From Henckelia pumila (Eukaryota; Streptophyta; Magnoliopsida; Lamiales; Gesneriaceae): 64,000 nucleotides of DNA. The stretch's first letter is position 1; the number at the start of each line of letters is the position of its first letter. The notes beneath the pieces are model-generated. The model was not told where the DNA came from. It did not search any database and saw only the letters and a program-made list of their open reading frames with translations. This document shows, one piece after another, positions 36,851-49,499 of the stretch. The position numbers and the translations under genes were made by a program. The stretch lies in NCBI RefSeq assembly GCF_033568475.1, contig NC_133121.1, positions 25,651,374 to 25,715,373 on the forward strand. Reading direction: 5' to 3'.

Positions 36851-37684
36851 AAACTCTGGATATAATGTTATGGAATAACTGCAGTAAGATTGCGGTGCAA
36901 TTATTTGCAGATAGTGGATGTTTGAGTATTGTCAAAACTTTATGTAATATTTCCAGAAATTTATTTACCAACAACGAATAATGTTTGCCACTGCGAAAAT
37001 TATGGAGATGTCGTGAACTCGTGATGGAGTAATTGTAGTAGGACTGTGATGCAATGAAATTGCAAATAGCAGAAATTAAAATCCTTTACGATTGCAGTGT
37101 AATTTGATAGGAATCAAAGTCCTACCAAAATAATAATTGTACAAACCCAATAGAACTCTGGTTAAATTATCATTATAAATTCAACATCATAGTATTTTCA
37201 TCACAACTTACTAACTCAAAGTTTTTGATGTTGTGTCTGAATTTTTTTTATGGCATTCACGTGATCATATTCAAAAAAATATAGAGGCAATAGAATCAGC
37301 CTCATTCACATGGCAGGTATTAACTGACTTTCTATCACGTGGGCCGTGGCTTAAAGAATTTTTCTCTTATTTTTTCCCAGCAAAAATATTTTATATTAGA
37401 TGTTATAATTTTGGTCAATATTTGGTTCTTGTACGTAATATAGTTCAAAACCCTTTGTTATTATTTTTATAATTATTCTGATCTATCATTTTTTATTTTT
37501 TTTTCTGAAGAATTTTTTTTGGGACAAAAAATTAATAATAAATATAATTGTTCACTGTTTCATTTCATTTGTTTTAGTTTTGGAGTTAGCAAGCAAAAAA
37601 AATCAGTTTTACCATATTTTTTTCTTATCTTGTGTATTTAGGATTATGATAAGATAAACATTTAGATTTACGATGATACATTGC

Positions 37685-37725
<41 letters not shown>

Positions 37726-37853
37726 GCTTTTTAACTCAGGTCTTAGTGCATAGGGATAACGATATATAAGATGATATCATATCGGATAATGTACTGACAG
37801 ATTTTATGACATCGATAATTTTATATTCATGAAGACTATAACAACAATATGTG
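36851..37853. other. Intergenic with (ATT)n
   Basis: The ATT trinucleotide tract spans about 37686-37724. One open stretch at 37233-37472 has no recognised domain. Otherwise nothing. Confidence 0.5.
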
Positions 37854-37861
37854 ATAGATAT

Positions 37862-39167
37862 TAGGGATGATAAAATTTAATGAAAAATCGCTCAAACCGA
37901 TCGAATCGAACCACACCACACACTATGTTCAATGCTTTTGACCAAAACTGCGGTTGAAAAAAAATAGCAAATCGCACAACATAATATGGTGTGGTATCAA
38001 ATTTTATTGAAAAACCGCACCAGTTGCAACACATAAATAAATAAATAAATAAATACTTTTAAAATTATTTATGATATATTAATATGATCATGAATAACAT
38101 TTATATAATTTATTATAAATTCAATCGAGTGATTCAAATTAAACATTACCATGTCTGTATCTAATTATAGTACCATAATTATGATAAAAATTCAAAATTT
38201 ATGTACAGAAAAAGAAACTATATAATATGTCATAGGAATTAAAAATTGACTTTATTTCATCATATGTTATCCTCAAATTAAATCATGCAAATTTAGGGAA
38301 TTTGGAAACAAACAATCATCCTTACTTTGTAAAATCTTTCTATAGGTTATAAATAAATATTTAACTTAAATTAACTACTAGATAAAATCATAAAATCTAA
38401 TTTCAGTGTATTCTCTCACCGACCGTCTCTTAATTCCATCAGTTAATTTTATTCTTTTGTCTCAAATTTTTTCTTATTTCTCAACCTTCAGTCTATATTC
38501 TCCTTGAAATTTTGTCAAGATTTCAAGTCTATTGGAAAAGAGATAATTATTCAATGTATCGATTAATATTCTAAATACGACTTCATAAAATTTTTGTTTC
38601 TCTACAATTTATTTTTTAAAATAGTTTTGTTTTTCCTTTCTTATACTATTTTTTTTAAATCTTGCACGTTGAAAAAATATGAGGAAATTTTTATACATTT
38701 CTTTTAGAATTTCTTTCGTTTTTTGCAAGTACTATACCTTGAAACTCAAAAGTAATTTTTGACGGAACATTCAATTTCAATTATGATATTCCGTGATTAA
38801 AAACTTGACTATTGTTTTATGTCATTTATTTTTTAATGATTTGAAATTTTCCATTGCATTTTTTTATTTGAAAAACAATCTTTATGTTTTCAAGTCGCAC
38901 TTAACAAAAAATATTATAAGTTCATTAAATATTTTTATATTAACTTATGTTTTTTTGGTGTTATTGTATTCATAATATATTTTTGTCTACTTGATAATCA
39001 TTATTATTTATTAAAAAATCACAAAACCTTCCGAAACTATCCCAACCCGCATATCTATATTTACACAAAAAACCGCAATTATAACTATCTTTGAAACCGA
39101 ACCGTGCATAGTAATTTGGTTTGAATTTCTTGAAAATACCGCTCAAATCATACCGTAATCATCTCTA
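37862..39167. mobile_element. Non-autonomous hAT element, 1306 bp
   Basis: The left end TAGGGATGATAAA and right end ATCATCTCTA are inverted. Flanks ATAGATAT (37854-37861) and ATAGATTT (39168-39175) match at seven of eight bases. Subterminal GCTCAAACCGATCG and AACCGCAC words match those of the hAT element at 6216-6958, so both belong to one family. The interior is AT-rich without a transposase and includes an (AAAT)n tract at 38034-38052. Confidence 0.8.
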
Positions 39168-39175
39168 ATAGATTT

Positions 39176-40789
39176 TTATACAAAACTTGAAAAAACTAGG
39201 TTGAATTATTATCGTACGTAGAAATCAGACAGAAATGACATTTGAGTTTTATCAGGGCATTATTAATTTTTTTTTAAGGGTTGACCCCGAAGGGACCAAT
39301 TTTCCACATGAGTCAGAGGCCCATTGACTCATGCTAGTGGAGAAACAAGAGAAAATGAAATTGGAAAAAGAATTGTGCTTCCAACAAGAGTAGTAACTCA
39401 TGGTACACATTATTAATTGATTATCTCTCTTTTGAAGGACAGAAATGGTGAATACATTTTGAATTTTATTTAATTATTGTACATTTCGAATAAGTTTAAT
39501 TTTTGCTCCTTTTTCACATATTTAATTTAAATTATATTATAAATTACATATATGTACTCAAATATAATTTCCCTGAACCGTTTTCATGTGCAACGCACGT
39601 GTTGTTTTCTAGTTTTATTAAATATTTCAATAAATCTCTATATCAAGTTTAGATAATTAAAGAATGCAAGATTCAGAAACTCCATGTACGTAAAAATCAC
39701 GCACAAAATCAATCACTAAATTATTAACACTGGAAATCCAAGAATATCCCAAATAAATAAAAAAATTCAAAACCCACATGCATCCATTCTTTCACTCTAT
39801 CTAAAATTTTGTTACAGATTTTATTCACGTTTTTGACCCAAATAATTCGTCAATTTTGACATGAGCTCTACAATATTGCTTGGATCTTGTGTAGAATCCC
39901 CAAAAAAAATAAAAGAAAAAAAATGGATGAAATATTATTATCTTTTATGGTAACAATAATAAATTTTAAAATACTTCATCTACACAATCGATCAATCCTC
40001 CCAATTTTAAAGAAACTTGTCATTTATTCAAATATATATCAAACTGACGTATAGGTCCGTCTATTTTCTTCTCAAATTACACCAATTTTCTTTATTAAAA
40101 AAATATGAAAGGATTTTACAATGATATATATATATATTTTCTGTTTGAAATCTCAATGATATTTTTTAAAAAAATTAAAATACACTATAGATATTTTTTT
40201 CTTCTCGCTTTCTACATAGATATATAATCGCATGCTATATATATTAATATATATATCTCTCGAGGAAATCATAGCTAGTTGTTTTCATCTTCTTCTTGAA
40301 CAGCAAGAAAGCAGAGAGGCCTTTCTTGTTTGTTCTCTCCACTTGGTTTTCTTCCTTTTGCCTCTTAGACTCTCGTTTCAGTTCTCCCTGCCAAGATTTT
40401 GTGCGTAGTCTACGATTTTGATCAAAAATAGTCTACGATCTTTAATGGCCTTCTGTACAGGGATTTCGATTACTGACCCTTTTGATGGTTCTGGTTCTAA
40501 TCATCTTAATTTCCGTTTTCATTACTCTTTTTGCGTTTTTTTTTTGTTGAAGGTTTGGATTACATGTTTCCGAGTTTCAGATTTTTGAACGTGCAGGTAG
40601 TCAAGAACTTGTGGGATTTTTACTTTTGATATAGATTCAGTTATGAATCACGGCCGGGGTTTTAATTGTTTGAATCTTGATGCATGCATATATTCTTGTT
40701 TTCCGCTCAAACTTGGATTATGTAGTGTAATTTGATTTTGTCTAGGCAGTTTTTTTTCTGCAAGAAAAACTAATTTGTTTTGATTTTAA
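39176..40789. other. Intergenic; possible leader of an unidentified transcript
   Basis: No recognised gene. At 40225-40260 a TATATATTAATATATATATC stretch precedes a CT-rich segment (40290-40400) that looks like a plant 5' leader. An ATG at 40445 opens about 47 codons without a known domain. TA-rich tracts near 40120 and 40235. Confidence 0.4.
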
Positions 40790-40794
40790 TTACA

Positions 40795-42295
40795 GGAAAA
40801 AGAGGCCAAAGTTATGGATTTCTTTGTGGTTTAATTTATTCGATCGGTTGAGAATTGCTTCTTAATGCATAGCTTGTTTGTATTAAACCAATCTTGAATG
40901 AATAATCCCTTTGAACGAACTGAACTTAATTTTGTTATCGATTGGACGGATTTCTTATATATGCAGGGGGACAGATCGAATGATCTGTTCTTTGACATTA
41001 ACATCATGATCAATGATCTTGTTCCAGAATTGTCAATTTCTAGTGGTGTATTTGTTTCAGGTTGGAGAGATTTGGATGGTATACGATCGAGGGCAGGAAA
41101 CAAATTAAATAAAAAATCATGATCTCTTTTAATACACGGATACCAATATGAGATCGAGGCAAAATTGTTATAACATCTGGAATCGGTACGTATTTTTTGA
41201 ATCATGAATATTTGATCATAAATTTAAATTAAAACACATGCGGCTCGGGATCAGTATTATAAGTAGCGTGTTGATGATAGTTTTGTGCAGTGCTTGACGC
41301 CAAGAGGGAAGCGTCGTTGCGGAAGAAATCTTGCAGAAAATAAGTTGAGGAAAAAGGCGCGCAAAAGGATCGATGTTCTTGTAATCTGTGGGAATATTGT
41401 GTACGTCTTGATACATGCATGCTTCTTTTAATTTCCTCTTAAACAATTGGATTCTGTACTGTAATTTGATTTTAATTTGACGAGGCTTCTCTTCTCTTCT
41501 CTTCTGTAGGATCGGAGGACTATGGGAAAAGGGAAGGAACTGAAGAAGGTCTCCCATCAAGACAAAGGAATAACCAACCGTGGGAGCAGTGCCAGCGCAA
41601 AGGATTAATTGGAGGCATCTCAGAGGAGAGACGAGGCAAGAACTATTCAAACTCTAAATTGGTTCACATTTATCTTTAAACATACAGTAGCTAGATATGC
41701 ATTTTTTCCATCAATGAACCAGGATGAGTACATTTTTTTGCTAGAGGAAAAATAATTCATCAACTTTTTTTGAACTATATATAACATGTCATACACTTAA
41801 CATTTGAGTACATACGCTGTTCTAATTGATTATTCATAAACGCGGATAAAAATTTTTTTTCGAATAAGTTATCATGATAGTAGTCTATATCTATATTACT
41901 TGTAGAAGTGTAAATGAAGAATGATGTAGCCCTTCATTTGTGTTTTCCCCTAGCTAGGGTGACTTGCATGTACATGCTTACATATATTTCTAAACACTTT
42001 CTTTAACATAGGAAGATGCAATAATTGTTTTTACAGTTGCCTCCTCCTCCTTCCCTCTAAAACCCTTGTTTCTTGTATGTTAAAACCTCGAGATTTGTGA
42101 GAAATTTTACACTTTTGATCATGGAGATGAGATTGACAAAATGATTTTACAAAAATTACAAGTCAACCCAAATGCTTTAAATCTATCATTTCTTGTAGCT
42201 AACTGCTCATTAAGGTCGATGCCGCCTTCATTATTCTTGCTGCAATTCTTGTGTATTATTTATTTAAATTCAAATATTCATGAGTATTTGTATGA
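40795..42295 (+). repeat. Left arm of a large inverted duplication
   Basis: Blocks matching the right arm in reverse complement: GGAAAAAGAGGCCAAAGTT with GGATTTCTTTGTGGTTT (40795-40840); GTGGGAGCAGTGCCAGCG and flanks (41540-41720); GTGACTTGCATGTACAT (41950); and a long continuous match at 42001-42290 through GATCATGGAGATGA and CTGCTCATTAAGG. The sequence between blocks has diverged by indels. No long ORF is shared by both arms. Confidence 0.85.
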
Positions 42296-42739
42296 TTTTT
42301 TTTTTAAAATCATAAATCACGAAAAGATTTTTATCCGCGTATTTGAATAATCGATTATCAATCAATTAGAACGGCATTAGGTCCGCGGTACGTACTCGTC
42401 ATATTTCATAGTTCATGCATCCAATACCATGATATGTTCTGCAATTCAAATGAACTTTATGCACATATCCTATGATGCATTGTTTTATGTTATGCAATTT
42501 AGATGAACTTTATGCTCATATCATATTATTCATCTAAGCAAAGCACCGTGGATCACAATATTAATTATGAGATTTATTTACCTGATCAAATCAATATTGA
42601 CAGACGTAGAATGCATAGTAATAATATAAGAAAATGCATAAATATATAATGTAATCATGATTTATTGGTGTAATGAACTTAGTATTCCAATATGTGATAG
42701 AACTGGATGTGTTACTTTGGTTATCTTAAGACACCCTCT

Positions 42740-43975
42740 ACTAATACTCGTGAATTTGTGAGTTTAAAGAAATAATACATAAGAATGGTAGCAAGAACAA
42801 TGAAGGCGTCGCCGGCCTTAATGAGCAGTTAAGCTACAAGAACGGATAGATTTGAAGCATTTAGGTTGATTTATAATTTTTGTAAAATCATTTTGTCAAT
42901 TTCATCTCCATGATCAAAAGTATAAAACTTCTCACAAGTCTTAGCGTTTTAACATACAAAAAACAATGATTTTAGAGGGAAGAAGGAGGAGACAACTGTA
43001 AGAACAATTATTGTGTCTTTCTATGTTAAAAAAAGTGAAAAAGGCTAAAATAAAATGGGGGAAAAAACAAAGATGTTAAAGAAGATGAAAAGGAAAAAAA
43101 TATGAAAAAAAATAGGCTGAAAATAAATCCTCCTAAAAAAAAAAGGAATACTTCACATATATATGTATGTACATGCAGGTCACCTTAGGGGTGGAAACAC
43201 ACAAGACTATTATAAAATATAAATTTAAATAATTGATTAATAATACAATAAGAAAAAGAAAAAAAACTTACATGAGATGATAAATTTTTAGATAAGTTAT
43301 GGACAACATTGAATTGAGAATGGATTATAAATACTTTCAAAAAAAAAAAGAGAATTGATTATAAATGTTCTCAGATTTCAACAGCAGATAGTGTATGATA
43401 CTTTCTACAGTTCAAAGAAAGTTGATACATTCACTGTTTTTCTTCCTGCAAAAAAGTGTACTCTCCTTGGTTCCTAGATGGTAAAAATGCGTATCTACTT
43501 GATTTTTATAGTTACATGTGAAAACCAGCTAGAGTCAGACTTTTTACTGCTTTGTCTCTCCTCTATGACGCCTCCAAATCCTTTTACGCTGGCACTGCTC
43601 CCACGGCTACTACCCGAGACGACTGCCTCTATTCCTGTCTTTGCTTTTCAATTCTGCTGCCATCGCCTGGCCCAGAAGATTAAATTCAGGAAAATCAACA
43701 GGTAGTTCTCGATTAATCACTGTCAATTAAGAGTTATCATCAAAACTTGTTAAGAACTATAAGATAGAATCAATTGAATTAAAGTTCATCCAGTGTTTTT
43801 TTATTAGATCACATGATGTCTCCCTGTTAATTGATCATGCATTAAACATTAATGTTGTTCGTTCACATGGTTTATGAGAGATTGGTTAATGTAAACAAGC
43901 TACTGAACAAACCACAAAGAAATCCATAAAAGGCTATCTTCCTCGTCAACTTTGGCCTCTTTTTCCTGTAAATTT
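42740..43975 (-). repeat. Right arm of the inverted duplication
   Basis: Reverse-complement partner of 40795-42295, separated from it by about 450 bases. Agreement is strongest at 42770-43030 and 43540-43700. It is shorter than the left arm through internal deletions. Confidence 0.85.
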
Positions 43976-44946
43976 AGAACTTTCATGTTGTTCAAAACCT
44001 ACAAGAATTCATTTAAAATAAACGACATGTGGTGAGATGACTCCTAACCCGTATAGTACGCTTTTCATATATGCATTTCATACGCAATTTTAATACATTT
44101 CCTGTTGAATATTATACTGACTTGAGCGTCGGAGTGGCTTCGCCTTCGGGCGGAGTCATCTCACTGTTTTTCTTTGATACACAGAAATATTTTTGGGGTG
44201 GATTCGGTTCGGTTTATTGAAGAAAATTGGTTCGTCGATTACCAATTCAAGGTATTTTATTAGGTACAAGATCCATTGTCGTGCTGCCTGGGCTAATGGC
44301 TACTGTCTCCATGAAGAGTAAAACATCATTTAATGGATCACATTGTCTTGGGTTTATCTCCTAAACTAATCAGTATCATCAGACATGAAATACGGATAGT
44401 ATTAATATAAGAAAGATATTAGCCATTAGCTGGGATATCCAAATCAACAAGATTTTATGGTTTTATTGATTGAACCGAGTCGTCTCCAATTAGCTGAGAC
44501 TAAGGCTAGTATGACAATCATGATGACAAATTCCATCTCATGCAGCTAGAAGACATCAAACAACTGAATTTCTTCATCTTTAAAGAAAAAAGAGTTTAAT
44601 CTGATACTACTATAGCACTAAGCAATGAAGTTATAATCTGTTATTTAAGATGAAAAAATACCTTGGTTGCGGCATACCAATGGCTAGTGAAGGTTAGTGC
44701 GAAAATAGCTTGGTTGCGGCCTGTTAATGTAAAAAATTCAAAAGTCAAATCAGAATGAAGTGATTTATTTTCTCCAAAAAATATGGGAAAGGTTTAACAG
44801 AGAGTCAATTAGATGATGGGGCTTACACAATTATCGACACCGCGCCAATAATCAAAGTATTTTCCAGTACAGTGCTTTTGAAAATCTCGCCCCTCTAACA
44901 TGGGATCAATATTCAATTTAAAGAATCAAAGAGAACGACTTTCAGG
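43976..44946. other. Intergenic
   Basis: No gene. A GTGAGATGACTC / GAGTCATCTCAC inverted pair at 44032-44166 encloses TTGAGCGTCGGAGTGGCTTC, a word typical of dispersed plant repeats, so a small MITE is possible. Confidence 0.4.
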
Positions 44947-45039
44947 TCATCGGTAGGACTCCACCGGATATGAGATAGGCATGGCAGTCAAGATGGTTTC
45001 AAAAAGTTTTTGCATGCTTAGAAAATAAACTTGCCCCAT
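44947..45039 (-). CDS. Possible terminal exon of an unidentified host gene
   Basis: The minus strand reads a good acceptor (TTATTTGCATTTTCAG) and then 30 codons, MGQVYFLSMQKLFETILTAM and PISYPVESYR, to a TGA. The composition is balanced, unlike the AT-rich surroundings. A GC-rich segment at 46140-46320 on the same strand could be the first exon and leader of the same gene. I do not recognise the protein and cannot connect the two, so this is a weak call. Confidence 0.3.
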   Translation of the reverse strand: MGQVYFLSMQKLFETILTAMPISYPVESYR

Positions 45040-45052
45040 CTGAAAATGCAAA

Positions 45053-46353
45053 TAATAACTTTAAGACACAATTGGAAGCTAAATCGTTAATATATTATAA
45101 ATACACACCCGACAGAGCCTCCACCGGATCCAATTACACAACAGTCTTTTCGGGTGGAAATGATTCAACTCTTTAAGCAATTGGAAAAGAAAATGGGTAA
45201 ATATAGGAACTACCCGGACTTACCCCCATACTAGAGTGCACACTGCACAATAACCCATACTTGATGGGCTCTTTTTTCTCTCTGATTTGATCTGCAAAAA
45301 AAAAAAAAAAAACCGAATAATTGATGAAATGAAGAGACATATACTGATTGAATCGTACAAAGAAAGAAAAGGAAAAGTGATTGAAAAATAAAGACAGTTC
45401 CAGTCGATCTATCAGAAAAAAGGAAAAACCTCATGGCATCACATAATGCAGAAAATCAGGAGCAATAAAGATTAGTCAGACAATAGCACAACTCATTCAT
45501 TTTTGCACAAAACAAAATATTCTTGACAATGCTTCAAACTTTAAAAAACACAAATTTACAAAACCATAGCCCAATACTGAGAAATGAACTCCTTCGGCTT
45601 CATGTATGGCATTGCGCAAAGGACTATTAAATCAAATAAATTATGTCCCCGTATAACCCAAACAAACAACAAAACAGCAAAGCTAACTTTTAATGCTATA
45701 AATCTTAGCAGAGGATTAAAATACCAAAGATATTATGCACCCATCAGCATATGCAACATGCAAGATGATACAAAAAGGTAAAACGAAATTGAAACAAAAG
45801 CTAAGACCTTTGACTTGGATCTTCTTCCGAACGAAAATTCCACGATAACGACCCATTGCAAGAATCGTGCAAACAAAATTTATACCGTAAAAGGAAACTG
45901 TAAAGAGCACGCAATTAACCTAAAAATGTATCGGGTCTTCATGTGAGCTCCATCGTTTCAACGGAAAGCACAAGAATTAAGTTCGCAGCGCAACAAAGAA
46001 GATTCGGGTATCTGTCATGAACCCTAAATTCAAGTATTATACTAATTTCAAAGGGTAGCTAGAAGACCACGAATAAACCAGAAATCGGAGCAAATTAGCC
46101 GGAGCAAACAAAGAAGTACAATTCCGATCGAAACGGGCGATGGCTCGCACAATTTGACCTCATTGTTTCTTGGATTCAGAGCATAATCGAGTTCATGGGG
46201 CCTTGGGCTAACATCCAGGGTGGTCTCCGGGTTGTTCCCGTCGGAGTAAGAGCGGCGACGACGGCTGATTGGTGCTGGTCGGGAGCCGGAGGTGACTAGA
46301 AAGGGTAAGGTTTGGTGTTTGGTTTTTTTATTTCATTGATTCTATCGTACCGC
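45053..46353 (-). other. Possible intron and 5' exon region, minus strand
   Basis: No confident coding sequence. The patch 46140-46320 is GC-rich with CGGCGACGACGGCTGATT and may be a leader or first exon reading left. A poly-A/T run lies at 45297-45313. Confidence 0.3.
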
Positions 46354-46820
46354 TAAAATATCCCTAATGTTTCTTTTTTTTTTTTCTCATTTGATTGATG
46401 TCGTTACTATTTTGAAGGGGCGGAATAAGGTCGGACTCGTCCCGTAAACCTGCTTAACTTTCGTTTCGAAAAGAATATGAAATTTTTTTTTTCTCCCGAT
46501 TTCGTACCCGAAACATTTCGGAACCCGACTATTCAGAATCCCGATGAGAAAATCCCAAAATATAAAAAAAATGAGATTATTTATATTTAATAAAATAATC
46601 TCATTTTTTTTATATTTTGGGATTTTCTATCGGGATTCTGAATAGTCGGGTTCCGAAATGTTTCGGGTGCGAAATCGGGAGAAAAAAAAAATTTCATATT
46701 CTTTTCGAAACGAAAGTTAAGCAGGTTTACGGGACGGGTCCGACCTTATTCCGCCCCTTCAAAATAGTAACGACATCAATCAAATGAGAAAAAAAAAAAA
46801 GAAACATTAGGGATATTTTA
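46354..46820. repeat. Near-perfect 467-bp palindrome
   Basis: Arms 46354-46581 and 46594-46820 are reverse complements, with about four differences (one of them a single-base indel) and a 12-base AT loop. The outer 60 bases (TAAAATATCCCTAATGTTTC, then TCATTTGATTGATGTCGTTA) belong to the same family as the internal TIR of the 1.84-kb composite repeat. The interior carries GGGGCGGAATAAGGTCGGAC, not seen elsewhere in the window. Confidence 0.92.
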
Positions 46821-47148
46821 ACTTAAAAAATATAATATAAAAATATTTTGGATAATGTTTCAAGGTTTTGTTAAGTGAAAAAATGTATCGGATAATTATT
46901 AATAAAATGTTTGGATACAATTACTAAATAAATTTTGTTAAATAGATTGTCAAATTAATCTCTTGAGTCTTGTTCTACATATTTATTATAATTAGATAAT
47001 TATAAACATGAATTAATTAAATTATTAATTTATTTTAAAAAAAAATCACAAAAATAAAATGTTATTTCGTTATTTTACAATTTTATCGTTCCAACAATAA
47101 AAATTATGCGAATTAAGTCCACAATTAAGTGTTATATGAGTTGAAACC
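46821..47148. other. AT-rich spacer
   Basis: Nothing recognised between the palindrome and copy B of the composite repeat. Confidence 0.5.
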
Positions 47149-48988
47149 TAATAATATTTAGCTTATTATATTAATAAAGTTATTGATAAAATATATTATT
47201 ATATTATTTTGGGACGGGTCGGGAATCCCGTCGGGATAAGGTTTTATTCCCGATCTCTATCTCGATATTAATTGGGATGGGAAAAATCACGAAAGTTCGG
47301 GTTGAGAAAATTTCGGGTTGGGATTTTTTCGGGACGGGAATGGGATGGGATTCGGGAAGGGTCGGGATTTCGAAAATTTTTGCCACACCTACTATTTTGT
47401 TTCGAGTTTTTGGACCGGTAAAATAATCTTTAATGTTTCATATTTTTTTTCTCATTTGATCTCTGTCGTTAGATGAATTTTTTAAAAAAGACAAAAACTC
47501 TTATGAGACGGTCTCAAGGGTCTTTTTTTTAGACGAGTCTCTTATATGAGTTATCCATTAAAAATATTATATTTTATGTCAAAAGTATTACTTATTATTA
47601 TAAATAAGGGTAGGGTTGACCCGTCTCACGGATGAAATCGTTTGACAAGAGTGTTACTCTAAAAAAAAACGTCCACATCTCCACATCGTCAAATTATAAC
47701 CTTTTTCTCAAATTGAAAAGTCTCCACTTCAAGTATGCCCCAAATCCAAACCCTAAACACATAAAAATAAAATCGAAGAGCAAAAAATCAGTAGGATAGC
47801 AACTTGAAGACCATCAACCTCTAAATTAGATTTTTAAATATCGGCTAAACCTTGATCTTGCCCACTATTTTTGTGTTCAAAGAATTAAATACTATACAAA
47901 AATAATGAAAACAAAATACAACTGAGATTTTACCATTGAATGAAGTTCTTCTTGAAAGAAATAAATAGAATTACTCTTCCTTGTTCACCCACAACAACAG
48001 GCCAACAGTGCGTGTGGTGGCTACTGGAAGCTAAGTTACCTTTGTGAGCTTTGACTTTGGCCGCTTTGAATTTGTATTCTGAGTTCTAGGGTTTTGATTT
48101 GAGGGCAAAAACGAAGAAGAAGGGTTCCCAATTTGGGGGAAAATGAGAAAGAAACCTGCTGCAACGTGATATATGGATTTGAGTTTTTTTTTTAACGTGC
48201 ATCTAACGACATGGATCAAATGGGAAAAAAATATAAAACATTAGGGACCATTTTGGTGGCTCGAGAACTCGATGGACTATTTTGGAATAAGTGACAAAGA
48301 AGAGAAACGAAAATAGGCTTTTATTTCGTGATATATACGATAATAGACTTTGGTTCATGTCATAGATCGGGAGGAAAAAAAACATGGACACGGTTTCTTA
48401 AAAACAGTTGTCTATAATTTTTAAAAAAACACGAAAAAACAACGGTTATCTTTAATTAAGATTATTACTTGGATGCACGCGTTGCATATTTGTATAACTA
48501 TTTTTTAACGAAAATAAAAAGAAAAAATGGTGAAATAAAAAAAATGATATTTTCATATATAAATATGCAATAAAATAATATAAAATTTTCGTAATTAAAT
48601 AGCTATTTAAATAATATCAAATTAATTATGGTAAATTTGACATTTAGATGATGGACCATGACACTAAAATGTCTCAAGTTTAATAATATAGTATAGATAA
48701 GCACTCATAGACAATGATTTTTGTGAAAACCGTTGTTAATACTTAATTTACAATAATTTTTTAACAAAAAACGTTGTCTTATGGATGGTGTCGATCACCC
48801 TTTTCTTATAGTGATTCATTCCAATCATAATAATATTTTGAAGGCCAAATAATATTTTTAGTCCACTAACTTTCAGTATATTGGGTTTTGATCGACTAAG
48901 TTTTAGATATTACTTTTGGTACATTATATTTAATTTTTTTTTTCTAGATTTCAATCTTATTTTTTCGGAGTGTTAATGTGGAGTTATA
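47149..48988. repeat. Composite repeat, copy B
   Basis: Partner of 34185-36020 in the same orientation. It carries the same nested MITE (47493-47660), the same inverted pair (47410-47480 against 48190-48260), and a mutated CACTA-like end (TTTTCTTATAGTG at about 48804). Confidence 0.85.
47493..47660. mobile_element. Nested small MITE, copy B
   Basis: Same element and same insertion site as 34531-34690. Confidence 0.65.
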
Positions 48989-49424
48989 AAATATTGATAT
49001 GACATCGAAAATTATTGACTTGTTATATCTTATGTCAGCAATCTATATATATAAAACAAATCAAGTCTTACAAAAAGAAAACTTCAAGTTTTTGGGCTCA
49101 AAATACTTACTTTAAATGGATTATGCATTTATGTAAATAAAAAATAAAAAATAAAAACATATAATTTAAATATTTCAAAAAATAGATGTGTAATAGCATC
49201 ATCATTACAACTCTTTGATTTTGATGTCATCCACTAACAAATATATATATATATATATACAGAAAAATATACTAAAAAAACAAAAAAAAATACATTTTCC
49301 CGCCCAAAACAAATTACTTTAAATAGTATTATCAATAAAAATTAAAAAAAAACTGAAAAATATTATTATATTGTCATCATGATAAGCTGATATTCATTGT
49401 TATGCAAAGTCAGTTTCAATCACG
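48989..49424 (-). other. AT-rich; possible remains of the copia 3' LTR
   Basis: Lies just past the polypurine tract of the copia element, where its 3' LTR should start, but no clear TG terminus is seen. A TA tract lies at about 49240-49260. Confidence 0.35.
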
Positions 49425-49441
49425 AACTCTTCCCCCTTAAT
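49425..49441 (-). other. Polypurine tract of the copia element
   Basis: The minus strand reads AAGGGGGAAGAG about 140 bases after the last coding codons of the RNase H, the expected place for plus-strand priming. Confidence 0.55.
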
Positions 49442-49499
49442 GTATGCTTATATCTTCTTAGGCAGAAAAGAGGAGTTTTATCGTAACTTAAATAATTAT

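Noticed and set aside
37233..37472. Open frame of 79 codons
   Set aside because: No recognised domain, AT-rich composition and no splice context; chance is enough to explain it.
41940..41975. TAGCTAGGGTGACTTGCATG resembles miR169
   Set aside because: It has mismatches and a gap against the miR169 consensus, and no star sequence lies within hairpin distance. It is simply part of the inverted duplication.
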